NCBI GenBank assembly: GCA_964580585.1
Contig: CAZOKZ010000007.1
Span: 44,024-108,023, forward strand
Length of the DNA stretch: 64,000 nucleotides
From: CAZOKZ01 sp964580585
Lineage (GTDB): Bacteria > Sumerlaeota > Sumerlaeia > SLMS01 > JAHLLQ01
Direction: 5' to 3'
Of the stretch, positions 8,413 through 22,081 are shown in pieces. The notes under the pieces are model-generated. The model searched no databases, was not told the origin of the DNA, and saw nothing but the letters and a program-made list of their open reading frames with translations. Numbering within the stretch: the first letter of the stretch is position 1; each line of letters opens with the position of its first letter. Position numbers and translations under genes: made by a program.

Positions 8413-10881
8413 TTACGCGGGTTGCGATTCGATATCGAGGTATTTTTGGGCGACAGGAAGCGGCGCCGCGAGGGAGAAATAATTGCCTTGGGCATAATCG
8501 CACCCAAGACGCTCCAGCCATGCCAGTTGGGCTTCGTTTTCCACCCCTTCGGCAGTGACGCGCATGCCCAGATCAGCCGCCAATCGGATGATGGTTTGCA
8601 CCAGAACGGCTTCGCGTCCTCCGTGCTCGATGCGGTCGATGAACGATCGATCGATTTTTAATTCCTGCATCGGGAATCGCAGCAAATATCCGAGCGACGA
8701 ATATCCGGTGCCGAAATCGTCGAGCACCAAGCGAACGCCGAGCTCGCGCAAGCGGGAAAGAATCGGCGCGGCAATCTCGGGTTGCTCCATCAGGACGCTT
8801 TCCGTGATTTCGATCTTCAACGTGTTGGGCGGCAACTGCGTTTCTTCGAGAATATCCCACACTTCACGTGGGAACGAGTTCAACATTGCCTGGCGGACCG
8901 AGGCGTTAACGCTCATGGTGAGCGGAGGTAGTTGAGGAAACTCGCGCTGCCATTGTTTGAGTTGGTGGCAGGCCTGCAACAACACCCAACGTCCTACTTC
9001 AACGATCATTCCTGTATCTTCGGCAATGGGAATGAATTCCGCCGGAGAAATCAGACCGCGCTTCGGATGGTTCCATCGCACGAGCGCTTCAAATCCCGCC
9101 ACCGAGCCATCGTTGATGTTCATGATGGGTTGATAATAGAGTTCCAACTCGTTTCGTCCCACGGCGCCGCGCAAGGCGCTCTCCAAATCCAGCGTGTTGA
9201 CGGCGCGTTGGTGCATGGGCTCGTCGAACACCGAGAAGCGGTCGCGCCCGCATTCTTTGGCGTGATACATTGCCGTGTCGGCGTCGCGTAAAATGTGATC
9301 GGGGCGGCTGTAATCGCTTGGACCAATGGCGATGCCGATACTCGTGGTGACGTGGACCATCTGGTTTTCGATCTCGAAAGCCTGTTGAAAGCCTTCCTTT
9401 ATGCGATTGGCCACGTGAAGGGGGACCATTTCGTTTTCGATTTCATCGAGCAACAATACGAACTCGTCGCCGCCCAGCCGGGCCAGCGTATCCTCGGGGC
9501 GGATGATCTTCTGGATGCGTCGGGAAAATTCCTGGAGCAGCATATCGCCCGCCAGGTGCCCGAGACTGTCGTTGATGTTCTTGAACCGATCGAGATCCAT
9601 GAACAACACGGCGAACTGGTAGTTGGGATGGCGGTTCGCGCGGTTGATGCACACGCGCAATCGGTCCAGCAGCAACGCGCGATTGGGTAAATCTGTCAGA
9701 CCATCGTGGTAAGCGTCGTGCAGCAGTTGTTGCTCGGCGACTTTGCGGTCGGTAATATCGGTGATCGAGCCAATCAGGCGAAGCGCCACCCCATGTTCGT
9801 TGCGCACGGTCAGACCGCTGACCATCACCCACATGTAAGTGCTGTCTTTACGCCGCACGCGGTGTTCGCTGCAAAATTTATTCGAGTTCCCGCTCAGGTG
9901 GGCGCGTAATCCCGCGCGCATTTCCGCTCGTTCGTCTTCGTGCACGTAACGCAACGCGTCTTTGAGCAAATCCGTGATTTCGTGCTCTTCGTACCCGAGC
10001 ATTTCGGCCCAACGCGGCGAGAAAAAAATTCGTCCCGTGGGCAACTCACAGTCCCAAAGTGCATCGTTGGCAGCCCGAGCAGCCAGCGTGTAGCGCTCCT
10101 CACTTTCGCGCAGCGCATTTTCGACCTTCTTTTGATGGGTGACATCGCGCACGATACTCAGAATTTGATTGTCGTCGCAGGGTACCAGCCGGGCTTCGAA
10201 AAAACGGACTTCGCCATCCAGCGGAAGGGAGTATTCCAGTGTTTGTATTTCACCGGTTTCGATTGCCGTGTGGTATTGTTTTTCCGCCAGGGGAGCGATC
10301 GATTCGGGAAACGATTTGTTTAAATCGGAACCAAAGCTGTTCTTGTGGATTTGCGTTACGCGTTGCGCTTCGGTCGCAGCGAAATCCTGATACAACCCAT
10401 CAATTCGATGCAGCATCAGCAGATCGGGCAAAGCAGACAAAATCGTGTTGTTGTGGCGTTCGCTTTCGGCAAGGGCTTCTTCGGCCTGCTGGCGGCGACG
10501 ATACTCGGCGGATTCCGCAACCGCGCGTTGTAACGCATGGGGAAGTGAACAAAGGTGCGATTTGAAAATATAATCCGTGGCGCCCTGGCTCAGAAACCGG
10601 GTCACCGTGGCGTCTTCCTCATGGTGAGAAACCACGATAAACGGAACCATCGGGTGGGTGGAACGAAAGTCTTGCAGGACCTCGATGCCTTCCCAGTCGC
10701 CTAAATCGACTTCCGATAAAATCGCGTCGAACGGACAACCATCGGCCAGTCGGCGATTAAAATCGCCGCGATCGACGAGAAACTCGTGCGTGAAACGCAA
10801 ACCTCCCTGTCGCAACGACGCAAGGGTCGCCTCGACATCTGGAGCGGTACGATCCAAGATTAAAATTCGCATTTCCGACAC
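8413..10881 (-). CDS. Receiver-PAS-PAS-GGDEF-EAL cyclic-di-GMP signalling protein
   Basis: An 822-residue cytoplasmic protein with a receiver-like domain (1-125), two PAS domains (about 140-255 and 260-385), a GGDEF domain (about 390-550; LGGDEF near 469) and an EAL domain (about 565-815). The GGDEF motif is intact, as is the EAL core (EALVRW near 596, SVNAS, EITES, DDFGTGYSSL, KIDRSFI, AEGVEN), so both diguanylate cyclase and phosphodiesterase folds could be active. The receiver is degenerate: the usual phospho-Asp aligns with Glu57 (DAILSEVDLG) and the N-terminal acidic pair is LDRT. Phosphate control is therefore doubtful. It leads an apparent two-gene operon with the small membrane protein. 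Confidence 0.93.
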   Translation of the reverse strand: MSEMRILILDRTAPDVEATLASLRQGGLRFTHEFLVDRGDFNRRLADGCPFDAILSEVDLGDWEGIEVLQDFRSTHPMVPFIVVSHHEEDATVTRFLSQGATDYIFKSHLCSLPHALQRAVAESAEYRRRQQAEEALAESERHNNTILSALPDLLMLHRIDGLYQDFAATEAQRVTQIHKNSFGSDLNKSFPESIAPLAEKQYHTAIETGEIQTLEYSLPLDGEVRFFEARLVPCDDNQILSIVRDVTHQKKVENALRESEERYTLAARAANDALWDCELPTGRIFFSPRWAEMLGYEEHEITDLLKDALRYVHEDERAEMRAGLRAHLSGNSNKFCSEHRVRRKDSTYMWVMVSGLTVRNEHGVALRLIGSITDITDRKVAEQQLLHDAYHDGLTDLPNRALLLDRLRVCINRANRHPNYQFAVLFMDLDRFKNINDSLGHLAGDMLLQEFSRRIQKIIRPEDTLARLGGDEFVLLLDEIENEMVPLHVANRIKEGFQQAFEIENQMVHVTTSIGIAIGPSDYSRPDHILRDADTAMYHAKECGRDRFSVFDEPMHQRAVNTLDLESALRGAVGRNELELYYQPIMNINDGSVAGFEALVRWNHPKRGLISPAEFIPIAEDTGMIVEVGRWVLLQACHQLKQWQREFPQLPPLTMSVNASVRQAMLNSFPREVWDILEETQLPPNTLKIEITESVLMEQPEIAAPILSRLRELGVRLVLDDFGTGYSSLGYLLRFPMQELKIDRSFIDRIEHGGREAVLVQTIIRLAADLGMRVTAEGVENEAQLAWLERLGCDYAQGNYFSLAAPLPVAQKYLDIESQPA

Positions 10882-11413
10882 GTTTGACTCTTCGACCTCG
10901 ATAGTTGATTAAACCACTTCGATCAGATTCAAGGCGAATCCGTCTCTTGCGGAATCATGTGCTTCGCGGATGGCGCTCGAAACAGCGTCCTTCTCGCAAA
11001 GAAACTTGTTTTTTTTTCGTCACGCTGGCATCGTGGACGATTTTCAAGGATCGAAAACGGTTGCGGGGAGAGGGGAGGCACCCAACAAGTACCGTTTCCA
11101 ATGCATGCGAAGTAAACGGTACTTTGACCCGCCACGACAAGTCTTAAAAACAGAAAATGTCCAACTATGAAACGATTGCGCGATAAAAAGTTGTGAATAG
11201 AGAATTTGATGACTCGAATCAGGGCGATTGTCGCTACCTGAAGGGGTAGTTGCGAGAATCATATCCCAAATATTTTCAAACTTGTTGAGGGACGCTCTCT
11301 ATTCCGCACGAGGATTTCCGTCGCCGGGTGCGTTCTTTCCTTGCTTCCGCTAACTATTCGCGCAAAATAATCGTTTTGCCAAATCTCATTTCGTCTTGAG
11401 GAGACGTGGAACA
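10882..11413. other. Non-coding region between two divergent genes (532 bases)
   Basis: It lies between the start of the GGDEF-EAL gene (minus) and the start of the gene at 11414 (plus), so it should hold both promoters. The one clear element is the long inverted repeat at 11087-11124. Short open frames here have no ribosome binding site or recognisable product. Confidence 0.6.
11087..11124. repeat. Inverted repeat with 11-base arms in divergent promoter region
   Basis: AAGTACCGTTT at 11087-11097 and AAACGGTACTT at 11114-11124 pair perfectly around a 16-base loop that contains ATGCAT. No T-run follows on either strand. It could be a two-half-site operator (half sites 27 bases apart) or a structured RNA element. 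Confidence 0.5.
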
Positions 11414-12259
11414 TTGGGGATCTACGCACACGCCATTCATCTTCATGTTCCTGACAAGGACACGGGGCGGCTGCTAGCCACTGGATTGCTGAAAAGCCAG
11501 CAGTCCCTGATCATTTGTAAACCCTACGATTGTTGGATCAATGTGTACCTGGAAATGGGGCTGTCCTACAAAGACGTGCTCGATCTTCCGACGGCGACCT
11601 ATATCGAGCTGAATTGTTACGATAGCGAAGGGCTCGATTTGCGGGTGTATGCTTCCGACCGCATGGTTTTTCTGTTCGAGAGCGGATGCGGCGACGTGGG
11701 GGAAGAAGAGGATCAGATCCTGGAAATCGCCGAAGAAATTTGGAAGAAAGAAAACCCGGAACTTGCCAGCAAAGCGGCCATTGAAAAACCTACCGTCGAG
11801 GGAGAAGGAGAGCCCGTGGCGGTGTCTCAACCCACGACGTTTTGGACGCTTTCCGAGGAGGAGCAGGAGCCCTTTCTGAAAAAGGCCCGCGAATCCAGCG
11901 AGTACAAAGATTTCGTCAACGACTCCCAGTCCGAAGATGCGCTTCCGGATTCCAAACTCTTCGAGCCATATTTACCGGAGGGACGCACACTCGAGGAACT
12001 GAATCACTTGCTGGGTGCGATCAGTTGTCGCCTTCATGGCCCCCCAACCGACGAAGCGGAAATTGCCGCGATCGAAAAATGGATGAACGGCGAGCGTCAT
12101 TCCACCAAGGCGGAAGATTACGTGGCAGCGCTTTCGCGATTCTTTGGTCTGAGGGGCAGCGTCTGGAGCCTGGAAACGATCCAGGCGCAATTGGCCGATA
12201 AAGTCGATCGCCGGATCATTGCAACGGACGCGCTCGATGCGATGCCCGCAGCCGAGTAA
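11414..12259 (+). CDS. Hypothetical protein, 281 residues
   Basis: I place the start at TTG 11414 (GIYAHAIHLHVPDKDTG) because GAGGAG sits ten bases upstream; an in-frame TTG at 11396 overlaps that ribosome binding site. There is no signal peptide or membrane segment. The first 95 residues look like a compact alpha/beta domain, followed by an acidic linker (about 100-150) and a helical C-terminal half, with LSEEEQEPFLKKARESSEY and a last domain resembling a short helical bundle. I do not recognise the family. It sits inside the signalling block and ends at a strong terminator, so it is probably a single-gene transcript. Confidence 0.7.
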   Translation: MGIYAHAIHLHVPDKDTGRLLATGLLKSQQSLIICKPYDCWINVYLEMGLSYKDVLDLPTATYIELNCYDSEGLDLRVYASDRMVFLFESGCGDVGEEEDQILEIAEEIWKKENPELASKAAIEKPTVEGEGEPVAVSQPTTFWTLSEEEQEPFLKKARESSEYKDFVNDSQSEDALPDSKLFEPYLPEGRTLEELNHLLGAISCRLHGPPTDEAEIAAIEKWMNGERHSTKAEDYVAALSRFFGLRGSVWSLETIQAQLADKVDRRIIATDALDAMPAAE

Positions 12260-12284
12260 AAATTTGCTCTGTTTACAAACTAGG

Positions 12285-12320
12285 AATCGCTCGCCAGAAT
12301 GGCGAGCGATTTGGTTTTTT
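12285..12320 (+). terminator. Rho-independent terminator
   Basis: A perfect 11-base stem, AATCGCTCGCC and GGCGAGCGATT, with loop AGAAT, is followed by TGGTTTTTT. It starts 26 bases after the stop of the plus-strand gene and overlaps the last two bases of the convergent kinase gene. Confidence 0.92.
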
Positions 12321-13596
12321 ACGAACTCGCGCGTTGGCGATTCTGCCATCTCCCGCCGAAAAGTTCCTTCATGATTTTAGGTGGTTTGACAGGATTTTCA
12401 ATGTCGATGACGCGCGGTTGCACGGCGACGATGCACTTTTGGATGTCCATCATCAAGTCGGTGTAGGTCTGCGGCCGATCCTCGGGGTCTTTTGCCATCA
12501 TGTGGAGCACCAGATCGTTGGTTTCCGCGGCTAAGTGAGGCGCCAGTTGTATGGGCGGAACTGGCGGAGCGTTTTCGTGCATGTAAATCAGGTCGGCCAC
12601 CGTGCGACCACGGAAGGGATAACGTCCCGTCAGCATCGTGTACAGCGTCACACCGAGTGAATAAATATCCGATCGCGCATCGGCGGCATTGGCGTCGTGG
12701 GCTTGTTCAGGTGAGAAAAACAACGGCGTCCCAACCCCTGCGGTGGGCGTTTGGTGGGCGATGGCGGTTTCTTTGGCCTCATTTAGCTGTCGCGCCAACC
12801 CGAGGTCGGCGATTTTGACTTGGCGCGTGCGGGTGATCATCACATTGGACGGTTTGATGTCCCGGTGGATAATTCCGGCTTCGTGCGCCGCTTCGAGCCC
12901 TTCGACTACCGCCTGCGCTACGATCAACGCGCGGTCCTCGGCAATCTGGCCGTTGATATTCAATAGCTCCTGGACCGAGATGCCATCGACGTATTCCATG
13001 ACGATGAAGAAGATGCCTTCCGATTCGCCGCAATCCAGCACGCGCACCACGTTCGGGTGTGTAATCGCCGAGGCTGAACGCACCTCGTGCATCATACGGC
13101 GTTGAATATCGGGATATCGAATGCGCAATGCCGGATCGAGTATTTTGACCGCCACGGGCAGGTATAACTCCGGCTGATAGCTCAGGTACACCGTGCCGAA
13201 GGAGCCTTTGCCGATCTGGCGCGCCAGATGATAGTTTCCCACGCGGCGTCCAACGAGAAAAGCGCGCGTGGGCAGGGGGGATTCCTGGTTCGAGGACGCC
13301 AGAAGCGCCTCGATGTCCGCCTTAGGCTGGCCGCTGCCATCGACCGGCGCGGGTGTTACCAGGGTGGCGGCAAACGACACGCGCGCGGTTTCGATCGAAA
13401 TGGTCTGATTCTGGGCCATTTCGAGGATTTCCGACTGCGAACGCGACAGGATGCCTTTTTCAAACAGATAATTCCAGATCGATTTTTTGCCCAGTTCATA
13501 GGCATCGGCCACCAATGCATCGATGACTCCGCCTGATGACACACCAGAATCCACCAGCAATCCGCGCAACTGCGTATAGATATTATTGCGAGTCAT
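12319..13596 (-). CDS. Serine/threonine protein kinase (Hanks type) with N-terminal helical domain
   Basis: A 425-residue kinase. The glycine loop is IGKGSFGTVY at 128-137, with VAVK (Lys151), the helix-C Glu171, HRDIKPSN at 244-251, DLG in place of DFG at 264-266, and SPEQ in place of APE. DLG and SPE variants are common in bacterial Pkn kinases, so activity is expected. The first 60 residues form a helical module (SIWNYLFEKGILSRSQSEIL) similar in pattern to the N-terminal domains of GspE-like ATPases. A Pro-rich linker follows. There is no transmembrane segment after the kinase domain, so it is cytosolic. FHA domains that could read its phosphothreonines are encoded at 22.8-24.3 kb. Confidence 0.93.
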   Translation of the reverse strand: MTRNNIYTQLRGLLVDSGVSSGGVIDALVADAYELGKKSIWNYLFEKGILSRSQSEILEMAQNQTISIETARVSFAATLVTPAPVDGSGQPKADIEALLASSNQESPLPTRAFLVGRRVGNYHLARQIGKGSFGTVYLSYQPELYLPVAVKILDPALRIRYPDIQRRMMHEVRSASAITHPNVVRVLDCGESEGIFFIVMEYVDGISVQELLNINGQIAEDRALIVAQAVVEGLEAAHEAGIIHRDIKPSNVMITRTRQVKIADLGLARQLNEAKETAIAHQTPTAGVGTPLFFSPEQAHDANAADARSDIYSLGVTLYTMLTGRYPFRGRTVADLIYMHENAPPVPPIQLAPHLAAETNDLVLHMMAKDPEDRPQTYTDLMMDIQKCIVAVQPRVIDIENPVKPPKIMKELFGGRWQNRQRASS

Positions 13597-13644
13597 TACA
13601 ATATGTACACCCTTGGGTGTCCGGCTTTATCGGTGTCTTGCGCC

Positions 13645-15111
13645 TCACCCCACTCGACAGCTTTCGGTTTCGATCCAGTTGTCCAGATCGTAAACCGACA
13701 ATTTTCGTTGCAACGTGGAGCGCGAAATACCGAGCTGCCGGGCACACTTGGACTTATTAAAATTCAATTGTACCATCGCGTGCTTGATATAATTTTTTTC
13801 GACTTCCTCCAGTGTCAGAATATCTTCGAGTTCCTTCGCGGTGGTAACGCGTGAAGATCCCCCGATGTCGCCAGCCAGTTCTCGCTCGATGGAGGGCATG
13901 ATCGAGGACTCGGGCGACATGAAACAGTATCGCCTTAGACTCATTTCGTCTAGCTGAATTACGTCGGAGTCGGCCAAAATTAACAAACGCTCGACCATAT
14001 TTTTTAATTCGCGCACGTTGCCGGGCCATTCATACAGGCGGAAAAATTCCAAAACTTCCTGGGAAAACCCGTAAACTTTCTTGCCCAATTCCATGCTTTT
14101 TTCCTGCAAAAACAGGTAGGCAAGCTTCTCCATGTCCTCGATATGGCTTCTTAACGGGGGCATTTCGATCTTCATGACGGCGAGCCGGAAATACAGATCT
14201 TCGCGGAATTCGCCTCGACCGCAGAGCTTTTCGAGATCGCGATTGGTGGCTGCAATCACGCGGATATCGACCTTGCGGCTTCTTTCCGAGCCAATACGCG
14301 CGACCATTTTTTCTTCCAAAACCCGCAACAGCTTGGGTTGAACGCTCAGGTCCAGGTCGCCGATCTCATCGAGAAAAATCGTTCCGCCGTCGGCAAGCTC
14401 GAACAGGCCTTTGCGCGATTCGCGGGCATCGGTGAACGCACCGCGCTCGTGCCCGAAGAGTTCCGCTTCGACCAAGGGACGGGGGATCGCCGAGCAGTTG
14501 ACCTTGATCAGCGGTTGATTGCGTCGGCTGCTGAGTTGGTGGATGGACTCGGCAGCCATTTCTTTCCCCGTGCCGCTTTCGCCGGTGATCAGAACCGGTG
14601 TCGAAGGCGTTTTGGCTACCCGGTCGATCATCAGGTTCACCGCGCAAATTTCCGGCGACGAGCCCACCAGGCGCCGTTGATTTTGGAACCCGCGGAGAGG
14701 ATTTCGCTCGGCGGCGGCTCGCGTGATGGCGACACGGCGTGCTTCGATGGCCTGGGACACCACGTGGAGCAACGTATCCACCGTAAAAGGCTTGGTCAGG
14801 TAATCGTAGGCACCCTTTTTGGTAGCGGAAACGGCTGTCGCCACCGAAACGTCGCCTGAAATCACGATCACGTGGAGATAGGGATCGCGGGCGATCAACT
14901 CGGGTACGACCTCGTCGCCACGCCCGTCGGGCAGGTGAATATCCAGCAGCACGATGTCCACCGTCTGGGTTTCCATCAGCTCCAGAAAGCCGGCAACGCT
15001 GGTCGAGGTTTGAACCTGATGACCGGCGTTTTGCAAAATTCGGGCAAACAAATTGCGTATGTTATCATCGTCATCGACAACAATTATAGAAGCCACCGCA
15101 TCGAACTCCAT
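13645..15111 (-). CDS. Sigma-54-dependent response regulator, NtrC family
   Basis: A 488-residue REC-AAA+-HTH regulator. The receiver (about 8-120) keeps VVDDDD, phospho-acceptor Asp57 in IVLLDIHLPD, and Lys in LTKPF. The AAA+ domain has Walker A GESGTGKE at 177-184, Walker B GGTIFLDEIGDLD at 242-254, and the sigma-54 contact loop as GAFTDA at 224-229 rather than the usual GAFTGA. A Fis-type helix-turn-helix (NKSKCARQLGISRSTLQRKL) closes the protein. It should remodel sigma-54 RNA polymerase when phosphorylated. It is divergent from the hybrid histidine kinase, with 253 bases between them, so that kinase is a candidate partner although it carries its own receiver. Confidence 0.95.
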   Translation of the reverse strand: MEFDAVASIIVVDDDDNIRNLFARILQNAGHQVQTSTSVAGFLELMETQTVDIVLLDIHLPDGRGDEVVPELIARDPYLHVIVISGDVSVATAVSATKKGAYDYLTKPFTVDTLLHVVSQAIEARRVAITRAAAERNPLRGFQNQRRLVGSSPEICAVNLMIDRVAKTPSTPVLITGESGTGKEMAAESIHQLSSRRNQPLIKVNCSAIPRPLVEAELFGHERGAFTDARESRKGLFELADGGTIFLDEIGDLDLSVQPKLLRVLEEKMVARIGSERSRKVDIRVIAATNRDLEKLCGRGEFREDLYFRLAVMKIEMPPLRSHIEDMEKLAYLFLQEKSMELGKKVYGFSQEVLEFFRLYEWPGNVRELKNMVERLLILADSDVIQLDEMSLRRYCFMSPESSIMPSIERELAGDIGGSSRVTTAKELEDILTLEEVEKNYIKHAMVQLNFNKSKCARQLGISRSTLQRKLSVYDLDNWIETESCRVG

Positions 15112-15364
15112 ATACGAAGTGGTAGAAAAAGGCGTTTAGAACTTTGGTGAATCGGAAATAAGGGTTCCATGAAATGACCAAGATGACAACAGGAAAGTGA
15201 CTCATTTCGGATCATGGCTGACCGAAAAAGATACACAGGGATTTTGGGTTGAAATTTCAATGGGGATTGCCATCGGAGCAGGCTTTTGGTAGCCTGAAAA
15301 ATCGGCAGAGTATTTACGTCAATTTACGATAAACGGGACGGCACCCTCGCAGAGGCGATAATTC

Positions 15365-20004
<4,640 letters not shown>

Positions 20005-20023
<19 letters not shown>

Positions 20024-20730
20024 AAATCCAAAACCGCCAGCGGAATGCCGCGCGTGTGAGTGCGAATTTCCGTCAGGCTGGAAATTTCTACCTCGGCCAG
20101 GGGACCGCCTTCCTGGCGACTGGCGACAATTCCCGCGATCCTGATTCCGCGTGCTTTCAAACATTCGACCGCCATCAACGTATGACTGATCGTGCCGAGC
20201 CGCGTGCGCGTTGCCAACACGACAGGCAAACCCAGACGCGCGATCCAGTCGGCGACCGTTCCCGAGTTCGACAATGGCACAAGCGGTCCGCCAATTCCCT
20301 CAACCAGAAATCGCGCGTCGTTTTTTTCGCATGCACGAGCCAGACGCTGCACTCGCCGTTCGACTGCGCCTAATGGAAGTCTCCGTCCCTCGGCGCGCGC
20401 CGCGCTGACTGGACCAAGCGGCGCCTTGAACGACAAGAGCGCTTCGCCGTGCGTTTCCCCGCAGGCGTGCCATACTGCGTCGGCTCCGTCCCCACAAGCA
20501 GTGTCTAGCTTTTTGGCGTCGTCGCAAACCCAGCGTCCTCGTCTGATTGTGCAATCCGACGCGATGGGTTTTACCGCGCAAACGGCGCATCCAAACGCAC
20601 ACCATGCGCGTGCAATCGCCGCTGAAACCACGGTTTTCCCAACTTCCGTGTCCGTTCCGGTGACAAATATCGCACGTTCATCGCGCAGAGGTTTCCAAGA
20701 ATCGAGAGATTGAAGGGGTTTGGGGGGCAT
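20005..20730 (-). CDS. bioD: Dethiobiotin synthetase
   Basis: BioD closes the ureido ring of dethiobiotin from diaminopelargonic acid, CO2 and ATP, the penultimate step of biotin synthesis. The P-loop FVTGTDTEVGKT is at about residues 22-33 and VKPIASD matches the substrate loop; VEGIGGPLVPLS is the second family motif. I use the ATG at 20730 (241 residues); a TTG at 20772 would add 14 residues that do not match the family. Other biotin genes are not adjacent. The 3' end overlaps the convergent hybrid kinase gene by 19 bases. ribD lies 122 bases upstream on the same strand. Confidence 0.92.
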
Positions 20731-20852
20731 GGGAATTCTCAATGTTAAGAATATTTCAAGGGCTTTGTTCAAATGGCGGTATTAGCCGAACAGTTTGATG
20801 TTTTTTTATCTTTGCTCGGTGAGTTCTGTGGCCAAAAACTAAAGCTGTAAAC

Positions 20853-21986
20853 TTACAACTCACCAAACAAATGCTGACTCACCCAGCCTTGAACGAGCAC
20901 ATCGCCCTCGATCGGTTCGCTTGTTACGTGATGCAGGCGCAGGGCATTGCTCATCGATGTAATCGGATTATCGCCCACAAGCGCGGAAAGTGTCTCCGTC
21001 CCCGAACCGATCAGCACAGGCGCGACAAAAACCGCGACACGGTCCACTGCGTTCGACGCCACGAATTGTCCGGCGACACGGCGGCCTCCTTCGACCAGTA
21101 GCGATTGGATATTCCGTCCCCTCAGCGTCAGCAGCAAATCGGGAATCGACACGCCGGGGCCATTTCCCGCGCGGCGCAACCGCCACACGTCGGCTCCGCG
21201 TGCGCGCAAGCGCTCTTCGGCTTCGTGCGATGCGTCTTCAGCGCAAATCACCACGGCTTGTCCTTCGGTTTCGGTGACGAACGGATGGTCTTCCGGTAAC
21301 CGCAAACGCGAATCGAGCACCAAACGCGCGGGATGCGGTAAATGGCCCAATTCAACGTCTCGAACGTTCAACCGCGTGCCGTCTTGCAACGCCGTTTCCA
21401 CCCCGACAACAATCGCATCGTGGGCGGCGCGAAGTTCGTGCGCCCGGCGACGCGAGGCCTCATTGCTGATCCACGCCGAATGACCGCTGGAACTCGATGT
21501 GCAGCCGTCGAGGCTCATTGCCCACTTGAGCGTAACCAACGGACGTCCCATTGCGTGAAACGTGTTGAACGCCGGGTTGAGCAGGCGGGCTTCGGTTTCT
21601 CGTACACCGGTTTTTACGTCGATTCCCGCAGCGCGTAATCGCTCGACACCGCCGCGAGCCTCAATATTCGGATCGCGTTGAGCGATCACCATGCGCGCAA
21701 TGCCTGATTCGAGAATGGCGTCGGTACAAGGAGGCGTTCGCCCGTGGTGATTACAGGGTTCCAGGGTGACATACATCGTCGCGCCACGCGGGTCTTGGTC
21801 GCAGGCGGCCAAGGCGTTGCGTTCGGCGTGGGGGAGACCTGCTCGTTCGTGGTAGCCTTCGCCGAGCAGGTTACCATCGCGTACGACAACGGCACCTACA
21901 GCCGGATTGGGACGCGTTTGTCCCTCGGCGCGGCGTGCTAAATCCAAAGCACGGCCCATCCATTCATAGTCGGTGGAGGAAGTCAT
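20853..21986 (-). CDS. ribD: Bifunctional riboflavin deaminase/reductase
   Basis: RibD carries out the second and third steps of riboflavin synthesis. The N-terminal deaminase domain (about 1-145) shows the zinc motif HAE at 53-55 and PCNHHGRTPPC with Cys78 and Cys87. The C-terminal reductase domain (about 150-370) has LKWAMSLDG and SLLVEGGRRVAGQF, the NADPH and substrate motifs. At 377 residues it is full length. Other rib genes are not in the window. The gene is downstream of the metallophosphoesterase on the same strand, separated by the paired-hairpin repeat at 22014-22081, which may terminate or attenuate read-through. Confidence 0.95.
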   Translation of the reverse strand: MTSSTDYEWMGRALDLARRAEGQTRPNPAVGAVVVRDGNLLGEGYHERAGLPHAERNALAACDQDPRGATMYVTLEPCNHHGRTPPCTDAILESGIARMVIAQRDPNIEARGGVERLRAAGIDVKTGVRETEARLLNPAFNTFHAMGRPLVTLKWAMSLDGCTSSSSGHSAWISNEASRRRAHELRAAHDAIVVGVETALQDGTRLNVRDVELGHLPHPARLVLDSRLRLPEDHPFVTETEGQAVVICAEDASHEAEERLRARGADVWRLRRAGNGPGVSIPDLLLTLRGRNIQSLLVEGGRRVAGQFVASNAVDRVAVFVAPVLIGSGTETLSALVGDNPITSMSNALRLHHVTSEPIEGDVLVQGWVSQHLFGEL

Positions 21987-22013
21987 CTTGTTAGAGCCGC
22001 CGGATGAGACTTT

Positions 22014-22081
22014 AAAAGGAGAACGGGCATTTTGCCCGTTCCAAAGTTTCCTTTAAACGGACAGGAGGCCCGTTTCCCTTT
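22014..22081. repeat. Paired-hairpin palindromic repeat, copy 1
   Basis: Two short hairpins lie back to back: AACGGGC/GCCCGTT at 22022-22040 around ATTTT, and a decayed AAACGG/CCGTTT pair at 22055-22075. The outer ends, AAAAGGAGAACGGGC and its imperfect complement, make the element palindromic overall. A closely related copy is at 50327-50396. On the minus strand it begins inside the TAA stop codon of the metallophosphoesterase gene, so it probably also acts as a terminator or mRNA-stabilising element. Confidence 0.8.

Noticed and set aside
13610..13623. ACACCC-TT-GGGTGT palindrome between the sigma-54 regulator and the kinase gene
   Set aside because: Too short, no T-run, and the intergenic space is only 48 bases; not supported as an operator.
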